In this document: positions 39,458 through 46,421 of the stretch, piece by piece
How positions within the stretch are numbered: the stretch's first letter is position 1
Layout: each line of letters starts with the position of its first letter
Source: an uncultured Eubacteriales bacterium
Lineage (GTDB): Bacteria > Bacillota > Clostridia > Oscillospirales > CAG-272
Reading direction: 5' to 3'
Assembly (NCBI GenBank): GCA_934446065.1
Contig: CAKSDP010000005.1
Coordinates: forward strand, 20,764 to 84,763
Length of the DNA: 64,000 nt
The notes under the pieces: generated by a model
Seen by the model: the letters and a program-made list of their open reading frames with translations, nothing else
What the model was told of the DNA's origin: nothing
Database searches by the model: none
Program-made: the position numbers and the translations under genes

Positions 39458-39592
39458 ATGAATATTAATGTCGATTTGTTTCTCGAAACTCTGCCGATGA
39501 TGGCAAAGGGTATGGCGGGCATATTTATCGTCGTCGGCGTGATCTACCTCGCAACTTTTTTGATCCGCAAACTTACAACGAAGTATAATTGA
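39458..39592 (+). CDS. 44-residue OadG-like small membrane protein
   Basis: A short gene 18 bases after the beta subunit, with CGGGAGG 6 bases before its ATG. The product begins MNINVDLFLETLPMMAKGM. It has one TM (about 18-36) and ends with basic RKLTTKYN. The pattern L-x3-L-x2-M-x-KGM-x-G-I-F-x-V-x-x-V-I resembles the gamma subunit (OadG/MmdD) that bridges alpha and beta, but it lacks the usual extended C-terminal tail that binds zinc or the alpha subunit. RBS, spacing and composition support it as real; assignment to the OadG family is inference. Confidence 0.7.
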   Translation: MNINVDLFLETLPMMAKGMAGIFIVVGVIYLATFLIRKLTTKYN

Positions 39593-39603
39593 CAGCCACA
39601 TAA

Positions 39604-39672
39604 AAAAGTGCAGGGCATACGGATTGCAGATTATCACACGGATATCTGTGATGACCGTAGCCCTGCACTTTT
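39604..39672. terminator. Long hairpin terminator shared by two convergent units
   Basis: Outer 13-bp perfect stem AAAAGTGCAGGGC/GCCCTGCACTTTT, then TACGG/CCGTA and ATCACA/TGTGAT inner helices. T runs exist on both strands. Confidence 0.8.
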
Positions 39673-39698
39673 ATGTGCTCAGAATAAACGGATCAGAC

Positions 39699-40310
39699 TC
39701 AGCCGAGCTGCCCCGGCAGCCGCAGCTTTTCGCGTGGAGGAAATGTCTTGTCGAATTCCTCAAGCGCAGCCTCATCGGGAAAATAGCCGTCGGGATCGCG
39801 GTATGTGCCGCGCACACCGGACAGCGCATCTGAACGAAGCTCAAGCGCGAGGAAATACTCCGCATCTGGATCGTCGGCGTATGTAATACCGAGATCCTTG
39901 CCGCAGACAAAGCCGAATCGCTTGTAGTAGTTGAGATCACCGGTGATCATGACCGCAGAGAATCCCATCTCCGACGCCATCCCGAGCGAGTGCGAGATCA
40001 GCCGTTCACCAAGCCCCTGCCTGCGATAATCCGGCAGTACGGACACAGGTCCGAACGTCGCGACGGGAAGCTTTTCTCCCGACTCGGTGACTATCGCAGC
40101 GCGGGCGTACATTATCTGCCCGATGATCCTGCCGTCCGTCTCAAGGATGAGGTCAAGCTGCGGTATAAAATCGGCATTTCCACGGAAACAGTGCAGAACA
40201 AAACGTTCGGCGCAGCCCGGACGGTAAACGTTCCAGAATGAGTCGCGGACAACTTCCTCAACAGTGCGAAAATCGGCGGCGGTTTCTTGTCTGATAATTA
40301 TGTTATTCAT
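39699..40310 (-). CDS. GNAT-family N-acetyltransferase
   Basis: A 203-residue acetyl-CoA-dependent transferase. The GNAT core is visible: beta strands ILETDGRIIGQIMYA, the acetyl-CoA pyrophosphate loop LPDYRRQGLGERLI (R/QxxGxG/A), and YYKRFGF. It resembles YhbS-type enzymes with unknown acceptors. The ATG at 40310 is chosen because GAGAGGTG is 5-6 bases upstream. The 158-base leader has a promoter, a 30-base hairpin and a possible 11-codon leader ORF, described separately, suggesting regulated translation. Confidence 0.9.
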   Translation of the reverse strand: MNNIIIRQETAADFRTVEEVVRDSFWNVYRPGCAERFVLHCFRGNADFIPQLDLILETDGRIIGQIMYARAAIVTESGEKLPVATFGPVSVLPDYRRQGLGERLISHSLGMASEMGFSAVMITGDLNYYKRFGFVCGKDLGITYADDPDAEYFLALELRSDALSGVRGTYRDPDGYFPDEAALEEFDKTFPPREKLRLPGQLG

Positions 40311-40364
40311 TTTTACACCTCTCAAAATTCAGAAATTGATTGAAATGCGAGAGGAGCTGTGGAC

Positions 40365-40394
40365 TGTAATGCAGCGTCTCCCGCTTACATTACA
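40365..40394 (-). promoter_or_regulatory. Leader hairpin upstream of the GNAT gene
   Basis: TGTAATG/CATTACA outer stem and AGCG/CGCT inner stem with a 5-base loop, in the untranslated leader. No T run follows, so a transcription terminator is unlikely. It overlaps the stop codon of a possible leader ORF (40385-40420). Confidence 0.5.
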
Positions 40395-40420
40395 ATCTCC
40401 GAGGTGTTGTTTTTCTTCAA
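40385..40420 (-). CDS. Possible 11-codon leader peptide of the GNAT gene
   Basis: TTG-started frame encoding MKKNNTSEIVM, with CAGGAG 10 bases upstream. Its stop overlaps the 40365-40394 hairpin. Its middle codons contain ACACCTC, exactly complementary to the GAGGTGT at the GNAT Shine-Dalgarno. It is too short to prove by coding statistics; the arrangement resembles translation-attenuation leaders of resistance genes. Speculative. Confidence 0.25.
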   Translation of the reverse strand: MKKNNTSEIVM

Positions 40421-40467
40421 ACAGCAGAGTCTCCTGTAAATTAATTTCGGGCATTGCCCGTGTGTCT

Positions 40468-40496
40468 ATTATATCACATCGGCGCACCCGCATCAA
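40468..40496 (-). promoter_or_regulatory. Promoter of the GNAT gene
   Basis: On the - strand TTGATG (40491-40496), 17 bases, perfect TATAAT (40468-40473). It is back to back with the mscS promoter. Confidence 0.6.
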
Positions 40497-40503
40497 TACT
40501 CTG

Positions 40504-40532
40504 TTGACAAACAAAGACGCCGGGAGTAAAAT
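40504..40532 (+). promoter_or_regulatory. Promoter of the MscS channel gene
   Basis: TTGACA (40504-40509), 17 bases, TAAAAT (40527-40532), 31 bases before the ATG. Confidence 0.7.
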
Positions 40533-40562
40533 AGTTTTAGAAAACGGGTACGGAGGACACTT

Positions 40563-41354
40563 ATGGAACACGTGAAAAATTATCTGCTTACGCCGAAGCC
40601 GTGGGTCAGCCTTGCGGCGATCGGTTTTTGTTTTCTCGTATGGATCTTTGTCAAGCGCGGATTTGAGCATTTCCTGAGAAAAGGGAAGGGGCGTCACTCC
40701 GTAAATCTCCGCGTCGGCGAGAATATTATAAAGTATATGATGATCCTTATGGCGGTCATAACAGTGCTTCAGATAAACAACGTGAACGTGACCTCGCTTA
40801 TAACCGGCCTCGGAATCGCCGGAGTTGTCGTCGGCTTTGCGCTCGAGGATCTGCTCCGCGACATAATCAACGGCGCGAATATCGTTTGGGATGAGTTTTT
40901 CTCGGTGGGCGATGTCGTCCGCTATCACGGGCAGGGCGCGATGATCGAGGGAAAAGTGATAGATTTCACGCTGAAGGCGACGAAAATACGCGATCTGAAC
41001 ACCGGCAACACCGTTACCGTCAGCAACCGTAATATATCGGAGATAGAGGTGCTGTCCGATTGGGTCGGGCTTGTCGTCCCGTCGCCGTACTCCGTCCCGG
41101 CGGACAGAATGCGGAGCATATGTCAAACGATGTGCAGCCGTATCGCGGAATTGCCGGATGTGTATTCGTGCGATTTTCTCGGTACGGATGAGTTCGCCGA
41201 AAGCCAGATCTCGTATAAGCTGCTCATGCACTGCGATCCGGAGCGAAAAACGATCCTGCGGCGAAAAGCCCTCGGAACGATACAGGGTATTCTCGCGGAA
41301 AACGGCATAGACGTGCCGTTCAACAGGGTGGACGTGAGCATCGTCAACGAATAA
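40563..41354 (+). CDS. MscS-family mechanosensitive channel
   Basis: A 263-residue small-conductance channel that opens on membrane tension to protect against hypo-osmotic shock. Three TMs: about 15-35, 57-75, and the pore helix around GLGIAGVVVGFALEDLLRD with small Gly/Ala residues. The cytoplasmic beta domain follows (GDVVRYHGQGAMIEGKVIDFTLKATKIRDLNTGNTVTVSN), then the C-terminal alpha/beta domain. GGAGG lies 7 bases before the ATG. Single-gene unit bounded by its own promoter and terminator. Confidence 0.94.
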   Translation: MEHVKNYLLTPKPWVSLAAIGFCFLVWIFVKRGFEHFLRKGKGRHSVNLRVGENIIKYMMILMAVITVLQINNVNVTSLITGLGIAGVVVGFALEDLLRDIINGANIVWDEFFSVGDVVRYHGQGAMIEGKVIDFTLKATKIRDLNTGNTVTVSNRNISEIEVLSDWVGLVVPSPYSVPADRMRSICQTMCSRIAELPDVYSCDFLGTDEFAESQISYKLLMHCDPERKTILRRKALGTIQGILAENGIDVPFNRVDVSIVNE

Positions 41355-41405
41355 TAGGCGTATGTATAAAACGTGAGAATTTAGTCAAATGACGAAAATA
41401 TAGTG

Positions 41406-41433
41406 AAAGAGGAGGGTGTAATACCCCTCTTTT
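41406..41433 (+). terminator. Terminator after mscS
   Basis: AAAGAGG-A-GG with CCCCTCTTT, one bulged A, followed by T residues. Confidence 0.7.
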
Positions 41434-41464
41434 GCAAGAAAAAAGCAAAAACATGGGTGCTTCC

Positions 41465-41493
41465 TTGACAAATGTTCATTTTTGGAGTATTAT
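41465..41493 (+). promoter_or_regulatory. Promoter of eutH and the winged-helix/LicC/LicA fusion
   Basis: TTGACA (41465-41470), 17 bases, TATTAT (41488-41493), 28 bases before the eutH ATG. Confidence 0.65.
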
Positions 41494-41509
41494 ATATACA
41501 AAATGAACA
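41473..41509. promoter_or_regulatory. Operator-like perfect dyad over the eutH promoter
   Basis: TGTTCATTTT (41473-41482) and its exact complement AAAATGAACA (41500-41509) flank the -10 element, 17 bases apart. One half lies in the promoter spacer and the other near the expected +1. This is the geometry of a repressor site. The winged-helix fusion encoded in the same transcript is the nearest candidate ligand-responsive binder. Confidence 0.6.
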
Positions 41510-41521
41510 CGGAGGCATACC

Positions 41522-42652
41522 ATGCAATATTTTTCAACAATAGTCGTCGGGATCATGACGGTTTTTGCGTTGGTCGGCATTATTGATATGCTGTTCCTGA
41601 AAAACCGTCTCGGTCTCGGCGCGGAGTTTCAGCGCGGAATCGAGATGATCGGTCCGCTCTGCCTTGCGATCGTCGGAATCATCGCCCTTGTTCCCGAGAT
41701 GAAGGTCGTGATAGAACACACGCTCACCCCTCTGTACCAGTCGATCGGGCTTGATCCGTCGATGGCGGTGACCTCGATCCTCGCGATCGACATGGGCGGC
41801 TTTCAGCTTGCCGAGTCTGTCGCGATCGATCCGCTCGTCGGTGAGTGGGCGGGAATAATCTATGGCTCAATGATGGGTGCAACGATCGTATTCACGATCC
41901 CCGTAGGTCTTGCCGCGATTGAAAAGAAGGATGTAAACGCATTCTCAAAGGGCGTACTTTACGGTATTGCGGCGATCCCGTTCGGAACATTTGTCGGCGG
42001 GCTTGTTATGGGAATCCCGTTTATGACAGTTCTCATGAACCTGATAATTCCCGTGATCTTTTCCGCGGTCATCATCATTTGCCTTGCGGTTTGGCCGAAG
42101 CAGACAACGGCTGTGTTCCGCGTATTCAGCGTGATCATCAACATCATAGCGGTGGTAGGCCTCGGTCTTGCAATGGTCAAGGATCTCGTGCTTTCTCCTC
42201 TTGCCGCAGGCGGTGCATTTGACCTTGACGCCGTGCCGTTCTTCGGAATTCTCGGCTCGACCGCCGAGGGCATCGGAGTCGCCGGTTCGGTCGGTCTTGT
42301 GCTTGCCGGCGCCCTGCCGTTCGTCTACTGCCTTAACCTTTGGCTCAAGCGTCCGCTTGCAGGTCTGTCGAAAAAATTCGGTCTGACCGATGCGGGAGTT
42401 ACCGGATTCCTCCTCAGCAGTGCAAACAATATGGCTATGTTTGCGACGATGTCCAAGATGAAGGAGAAGGAGAAGATCGCTAATACGGCTTTCGCCGTCT
42501 GTGCGGCATTCATCATCGGCGACCATCTCGCGTTCACCGCAGCCAACGCTCCCGACTGCATCGCTCCCATGATGCTTGCGAAGTTTATTTCCGGCGTGAT
42601 CGCAGTGATTTATGCTCTGCTGTTTACCCGAACCTCGAAAACTGAAAAATAA
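41522..42652 (+). CDS. eutH: EutH-family ethanolamine (amino-alcohol) transporter
   Basis: A 376-residue membrane protein with about 10-11 TMs. It carries the EutH signature near AIDMGGFQLAESVAIDP, the LNLIIPVIF region, and the C-terminal GDHLAFTAANAPDCIAPMMLAKFISG. EutH imports ethanolamine, mainly when external levels are low. No ethanolamine ammonia-lyase or microcompartment genes are present here. It is instead co-transcribed (15-base gap) with an enzyme fusion of the phosphocholine type, so the imported amino-alcohol probably ends in a surface polymer. GGAGG is 7 bases before the ATG. Confidence 0.93.
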   Translation: MQYFSTIVVGIMTVFALVGIIDMLFLKNRLGLGAEFQRGIEMIGPLCLAIVGIIALVPEMKVVIEHTLTPLYQSIGLDPSMAVTSILAIDMGGFQLAESVAIDPLVGEWAGIIYGSMMGATIVFTIPVGLAAIEKKDVNAFSKGVLYGIAAIPFGTFVGGLVMGIPFMTVLMNLIIPVIFSAVIIICLAVWPKQTTAVFRVFSVIINIIAVVGLGLAMVKDLVLSPLAAGGAFDLDAVPFFGILGSTAEGIGVAGSVGLVLAGALPFVYCLNLWLKRPLAGLSKKFGLTDAGVTGFLLSSANNMAMFATMSKMKEKEKIANTAFAVCAAFIIGDHLAFTAANAPDCIAPMMLAKFISGVIAVIYALLFTRTSKTEK

Positions 42653-42667
42653 ATCGGAGAATATATC

Positions 42668-44428
42668 ATGACAAGAAACGAATTTGATCTTCTGTATGCA
42701 ATAAAGAACAACGGAAAAAAGAGCGTGCGAGAGCTGTCCGAGCTGTCCGGCACGTCTACGGGCTTTGTCTCTGAGAAGCTGAGAGCGTTTGAGGAGCAGG
42801 GGCTTGTCGATGAGCACGGTATCACCGACGGCGGCGTCGATGCGCTCGCGCCTTATAAGGTGCGCAACGCGATAATAATGGCGGCTGGTATGTCGTCGAG
42901 ATTTGTGCCGATATCTCTCGAGAAGCCGAAAGGACTGCTTGTCGTGAAGAACGAGGTTCTCATCGAGCGTCAGATCGAGCAGCTCCGCGAGGCGGGTATC
43001 GAGGAGATCGTGATCGTCCTCGGCTATAAGAAGGAGTCATTCTTCTACCTCGAGGACAAGTACGGACTCAAGGTCATCATCAACCCCCTCTTCCACCTCA
43101 AGAATAATCTTGAGACGATATTCCTTGCCCAGAAGTATATCGGCAACAGCTACATATGCTCTTCCGACGACTATTTTGTCGAGAATCCGTTTACCGATTA
43201 CGTCTATCAGTCTTACTATGCGGCGCTTCACGTCGATGAAAAGACCGACGAGTGGTATATGCACAAGGACTCGAAGGGCAATATCGTCAAAGTAATGCGC
43301 AGCGGTGTCGAGGGCGATGTCATGCTCGGACACGTGTATTGGGATAACGCGTTCAGCGAGGCGTTCCTGCGCCTTGTGAACGAGCACCACGAGCTTGGCG
43401 ATTACGATACCGAGCTGTGGGAATCGCTGTTCTCCGACAATATTGCAAAGCTTCCGCCGATGCAGGTCAAGGTGTACCCCGCCGGAACGATCTACGAGTT
43501 TGACTCGCTCGATGAGCTTCGTCAGTTTGACACATACTACGTCAAGGATACGCACAGCCGTATCATGAAGAATATCTGCCGCGTACTCGGATGCGGTGAG
43601 GAGAATATCATCAACTTCAAGTCGATCAAGGAAGGTCTGACGAACACGTCATTCGTGTTTGAGGTGAACGGCAAGAAGTACGTTTACCGTCATCCCGGCG
43701 ACGGCACCGAGGCGATCATCTCGCGCAAAAACGAGAAACGCTCGCTCGAGATCGGCAAGTCCGTCGGCGTTGATCCCACCTATATATATATGGACGACAA
43801 GGAGGGATGGAAGATCTCGTCCTTCGTCGAAAACATCCGCATTCCCGATTACAACAGCTTCGAGGATTCAAAGAGGATACTCGCGGTCCTCCGCCGTCTG
43901 CACGAGCAGAATATGCAGGTTGAATGGAGCTTCCTGCCGTGGGAGGACGCGCTTGATATCGAGAAGATGCTGCGCGAGAGTGGCGAGATCGCCGTTCCCG
44001 ATTTTGATGAGCTTAAGGGTAAGGTAGAGAAGTGCTACAACGCCGTACAGGGCGACGGAGTTGAGATGCGTTTCTGCCACTGCGATACATACGCGCCGAA
44101 CTGGATGCTCACTGATACCCAGACGATCCTGATTGACTGGGAGTACGCGGGCAACGCGGATCCCGGCTGCGACCTCGGCGCGTACATCATGGACGCAATG
44201 TGGGACGTTGACGTGACGGAGAAGTTCGTTCGCGAATACTGCGGCGACGAGTACAACGACCGTATGCTGTTCCACTACTTTGCGTATGTCGCGCTCGTGT
44301 CGTACTATTGGTTTGTATGGGCGCTGTACCGCGAGTCCTGCGGCGGCGTCATGGGCGAATCCCTGCACAACTGGTACGTGATGGCGAAGCGCTATTCCGA
44401 TTACCTGAACGAGAAATTCAGCCTTTAA
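42668..44428 (+). CDS. Winged-helix / LicC-like cytidylyltransferase / LicA-like kinase fusion
   Basis: A 586-residue three-domain protein. Residues 1-58 form a winged helix (NEFDLLYAIKNNGKKSVRELSELSG with a recognition helix STGFVSEKLRAFEEQG and wing). Residues about 65-300 form a nucleotidyltransferase with the AIIMAAGMSSRF and EKPKGLL signature of LicC-type CTP:phosphocholine cytidylyltransferases. About 305-586 form a choline/ethanolamine kinase with the Brenner motif HCDTYAPNW and the metal-binding DWEYAG. It could phosphorylate choline or ethanolamine and then make the CDP-alcohol, while the winged helix controls transcription. Codons and RBS (GGAG, 9-10 bases) are normal; no frameshift. 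Confidence 0.92.
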   Translation: MTRNEFDLLYAIKNNGKKSVRELSELSGTSTGFVSEKLRAFEEQGLVDEHGITDGGVDALAPYKVRNAIIMAAGMSSRFVPISLEKPKGLLVVKNEVLIERQIEQLREAGIEEIVIVLGYKKESFFYLEDKYGLKVIINPLFHLKNNLETIFLAQKYIGNSYICSSDDYFVENPFTDYVYQSYYAALHVDEKTDEWYMHKDSKGNIVKVMRSGVEGDVMLGHVYWDNAFSEAFLRLVNEHHELGDYDTELWESLFSDNIAKLPPMQVKVYPAGTIYEFDSLDELRQFDTYYVKDTHSRIMKNICRVLGCGEENIINFKSIKEGLTNTSFVFEVNGKKYVYRHPGDGTEAIISRKNEKRSLEIGKSVGVDPTYIYMDDKEGWKISSFVENIRIPDYNSFEDSKRILAVLRRLHEQNMQVEWSFLPWEDALDIEKMLRESGEIAVPDFDELKGKVEKCYNAVQGDGVEMRFCHCDTYAPNWMLTDTQTILIDWEYAGNADPGCDLGAYIMDAMWDVDVTEKFVREYCGDEYNDRMLFHYFAYVALVSYYWFVWALYRESCGGVMGESLHNWYVMAKRYSDYLNEKFSL

Positions 44429-44478
44429 GTCCACACTCAACTCGAGGATTTGAGGCAAAAAAGAGCGTAACAAAAACG

Positions 44479-44510
44479 AAAAACTCCCGACCGCGAGGTC
44501 GGGAGTTTTT
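44479..44510. terminator. Strong convergent terminator inside the phosphocholine module
   Basis: Perfect 14-bp stem AAAAACTCCCGACC/GGTCGGGAGTTTTT closed by a GCGA tetraloop, with T runs on both strands. Confidence 0.9.
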
Positions 44511-44522
44511 TTGTATCTTCGA

Positions 44523-45473
44523 TTACTTTTGCTTTTTTGCGAACAGCTCTTTGAAATCGGCAGCCGCGAGAATTCCGCAGACGATAACGATGAGCGCGCA
44601 CGCGACGGTCACGGGCGTGAGTACGCTTGTGTCGCGCAGTATCACTACGGTGAACAGGATCGCCCACGCTGCGTAGGTGACGTTGAGCGCCATTGATTTT
44701 GATGCGCCGATGCTGGAGATCGCCTTGTAGTAGCAGAGGTACGAGAGCGTTGCAAAGAATGCCGCAAACGCTATCGTCGGGATAAGCCATCCCGTTCCCG
44801 AGGTGAACAGGCTCACGGTGAATCCCCATCCGCGCAGTATCGGGAGAAGCACCACACCGTAGACGATCGCCGAGGTGGTCTGACGGATCTGGAGCGCGTA
44901 TTCGTCCTTTACGTCGGGATCCTGCATACATTTTGCGAGGATGACCGCCTCAATGCCCCAGCCGAACGCGCACATCAGCGCGCCGATTATGCCGAGCCAG
45001 AAGTTCTTTACGTCAATGTCGGGGGAATAGCTGAGTCCGTAAACGCCGAGGAGCGTCGCTACAAGGAACACCCAGCGATACCACTGCATCTTCTCCTTCA
45101 GGAAGATGTACGCGAGTATCGCGCCGATTGCGGGGAAGATCGCACTTGCGACCGCGCCGATCGACGCGCCCATGTAGTTGACCGCCATGACGTAGCCGGT
45201 CATGCCGATCGGACCGCCGATGACTGCGGCGAGCATGACGAACTTTCCGCCCTTGGTGCCGAACGCCGCGTGCCAGACACGGCCGAGGTTTCCGCGCACT
45301 CCGTTGTAGATGGTCGCCCAGATCGCCGAACAGAAGTCGTGGATGAACGTGCTTACAAACGGCGCAAGAAATATTGCCTGCTCAGTTGAAACGAACGGTG
45401 TCATAGCGAGCGCGATTCCGAGGATTATCGTCTCGAGCGCCCACGTCACACCTGCTGTGATTCCGAAAAACAT
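44523..45473 (-). CDS. licB: LicB-like DMT-superfamily choline/ethanolamine permease
   Basis: A 316-residue permease with ten TMs arranged as two EamA repeats. It starts MFFGITAGVTWALETIILGIALAMTP, and a conserved GGPIGMTGYVMAVNYMGASIGAVASAIFPAIGA region follows. LicB proteins import choline for phosphocholine decoration. The ATG at 45473 has GGAGG 7-8 bases upstream; upstream in-frame sequence is inside the kinase gene and has no membrane pattern. It is the last gene of the - strand operon, 20 bases after the kinase stop. Confidence 0.9.
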   Translation of the reverse strand: MFFGITAGVTWALETIILGIALAMTPFVSTEQAIFLAPFVSTFIHDFCSAIWATIYNGVRGNLGRVWHAAFGTKGGKFVMLAAVIGGPIGMTGYVMAVNYMGASIGAVASAIFPAIGAILAYIFLKEKMQWYRWVFLVATLLGVYGLSYSPDIDVKNFWLGIIGALMCAFGWGIEAVILAKCMQDPDVKDEYALQIRQTTSAIVYGVVLLPILRGWGFTVSLFTSGTGWLIPTIAFAAFFATLSYLCYYKAISSIGASKSMALNVTYAAWAILFTVVILRDTSVLTPVTVACALIVIVCGILAAADFKELFAKKQK

Positions 45474-45493
45474 AGATGTCGTCCTCCGTCTTA

Positions 45494-46399
45494 TTATATT
45501 CTTGTGAATTCTTCGATGTTGTGCTTGAGACGTGCGTATCGCTCTGCCGCCCAGTCCTCCATTGGCTGACCGTCGAACGGGACGCGGGTCTTTGCCCACA
45601 GTGTCCACAGATAGTCAACGTACAGCTTGTTTGCGAGGAAGTGACGCATATCGTCGTCGGTCGGCGTGCGTCCGAGATATGCCGAGAGAAGGATCGCGTC
45701 GTACTCGCGGTCGAACACCGCCTCGATCGAGAGGTCGGCGACGTCCCACAGTGCGTCGTTCATTCCGGCGTATTCCCAGTCAACAAGGTACATACGGTCG
45801 TCGGTCGCGGAGACGATCCAGTTCTCGCAGAGAACGTCGTTGTGGCACGGGACCTTGACGATCTCGCCGGCGGCGTCAACCGAAGCCTTGATCTTCATGA
45901 CGGTCGCCTTGACCTCATCGTAGTCGGCGAACATGGGAACGTTGTTTTCGTGAATGATGTCCTCGTAGCTCTTTGCCATGTCAAACACCTCGAAAGGAAC
46001 TCCCGTGTTCTTTGTGCAGTCGTGCAGCGTGCGCATTATCTCTGCCGCCTGCGCGATACGGTGAGCGTCGTGGAACGCGTCTGCCGACATCGTGACGGCT
46101 TCTGGGATGAACTCTGTCACCTTTGCGCCGTCCTTGCCGAAGTAGAGCAGCTTTGCGTCAATGTCAAGGCTGCACGCAAGCTCGGTGCTGATCTGTTCGT
46201 CTCCGCGAACGATCATCTCCTCCGTACCCTCGCCGGGGATGCGTACTACGTAGATCTTTCCGTCAGCGAATTCCACACGGTACGTGCGGTTTGTGAGCCC
46301 ACCCATGCGGCTGAGATCGGTGTAATCGCTTCTGCCGACAACGCGGTCAAGCAGTGCGCGGACCTCTCCGATGTCCGCTGTGACAATTTCCTTTGCCAT
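45494..46399 (-). CDS. licA: Choline/ethanolamine kinase (LicA-like)
   Basis: A 301-residue kinase of the APH/ChoK fold that phosphorylates choline or ethanolamine. Motifs: GGLTNRTYRVEFADGKIYVVRIPG (nucleotide loop and Lys/Arg), the Brenner loop CHNDVLCENWIV, and DWEYAGMNDALWDVADL. The ATG at 46399 is placed by AAAGGAAA upstream. A second kinase of this type is fused to the cytidylyltransferase encoded on the other strand, so the locus has two. It lies between licB and the YidC-like/sulfatase fusion in one operon. Confidence 0.93.
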   Translation of the reverse strand: MAKEIVTADIGEVRALLDRVVGRSDYTDLSRMGGLTNRTYRVEFADGKIYVVRIPGEGTEEMIVRGDEQISTELACSLDIDAKLLYFGKDGAKVTEFIPEAVTMSADAFHDAHRIAQAAEIMRTLHDCTKNTGVPFEVFDMAKSYEDIIHENNVPMFADYDEVKATVMKIKASVDAAGEIVKVPCHNDVLCENWIVSATDDRMYLVDWEYAGMNDALWDVADLSIEAVFDREYDAILLSAYLGRTPTDDDMRHFLANKLYVDYLWTLWAKTRVPFDGQPMEDWAAERYARLKHNIEEFTRI

Positions 46400-46421
46400 A
46401 GTGATTTTCCTTTCTGTCAAA

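Noticed and set aside
40310..40465. Riboswitch or T-box in the GNAT leader
   Set aside because: No T-box consensus and no ligand-type riboswitch core seen; only a simple hairpin and a possible leader ORF.
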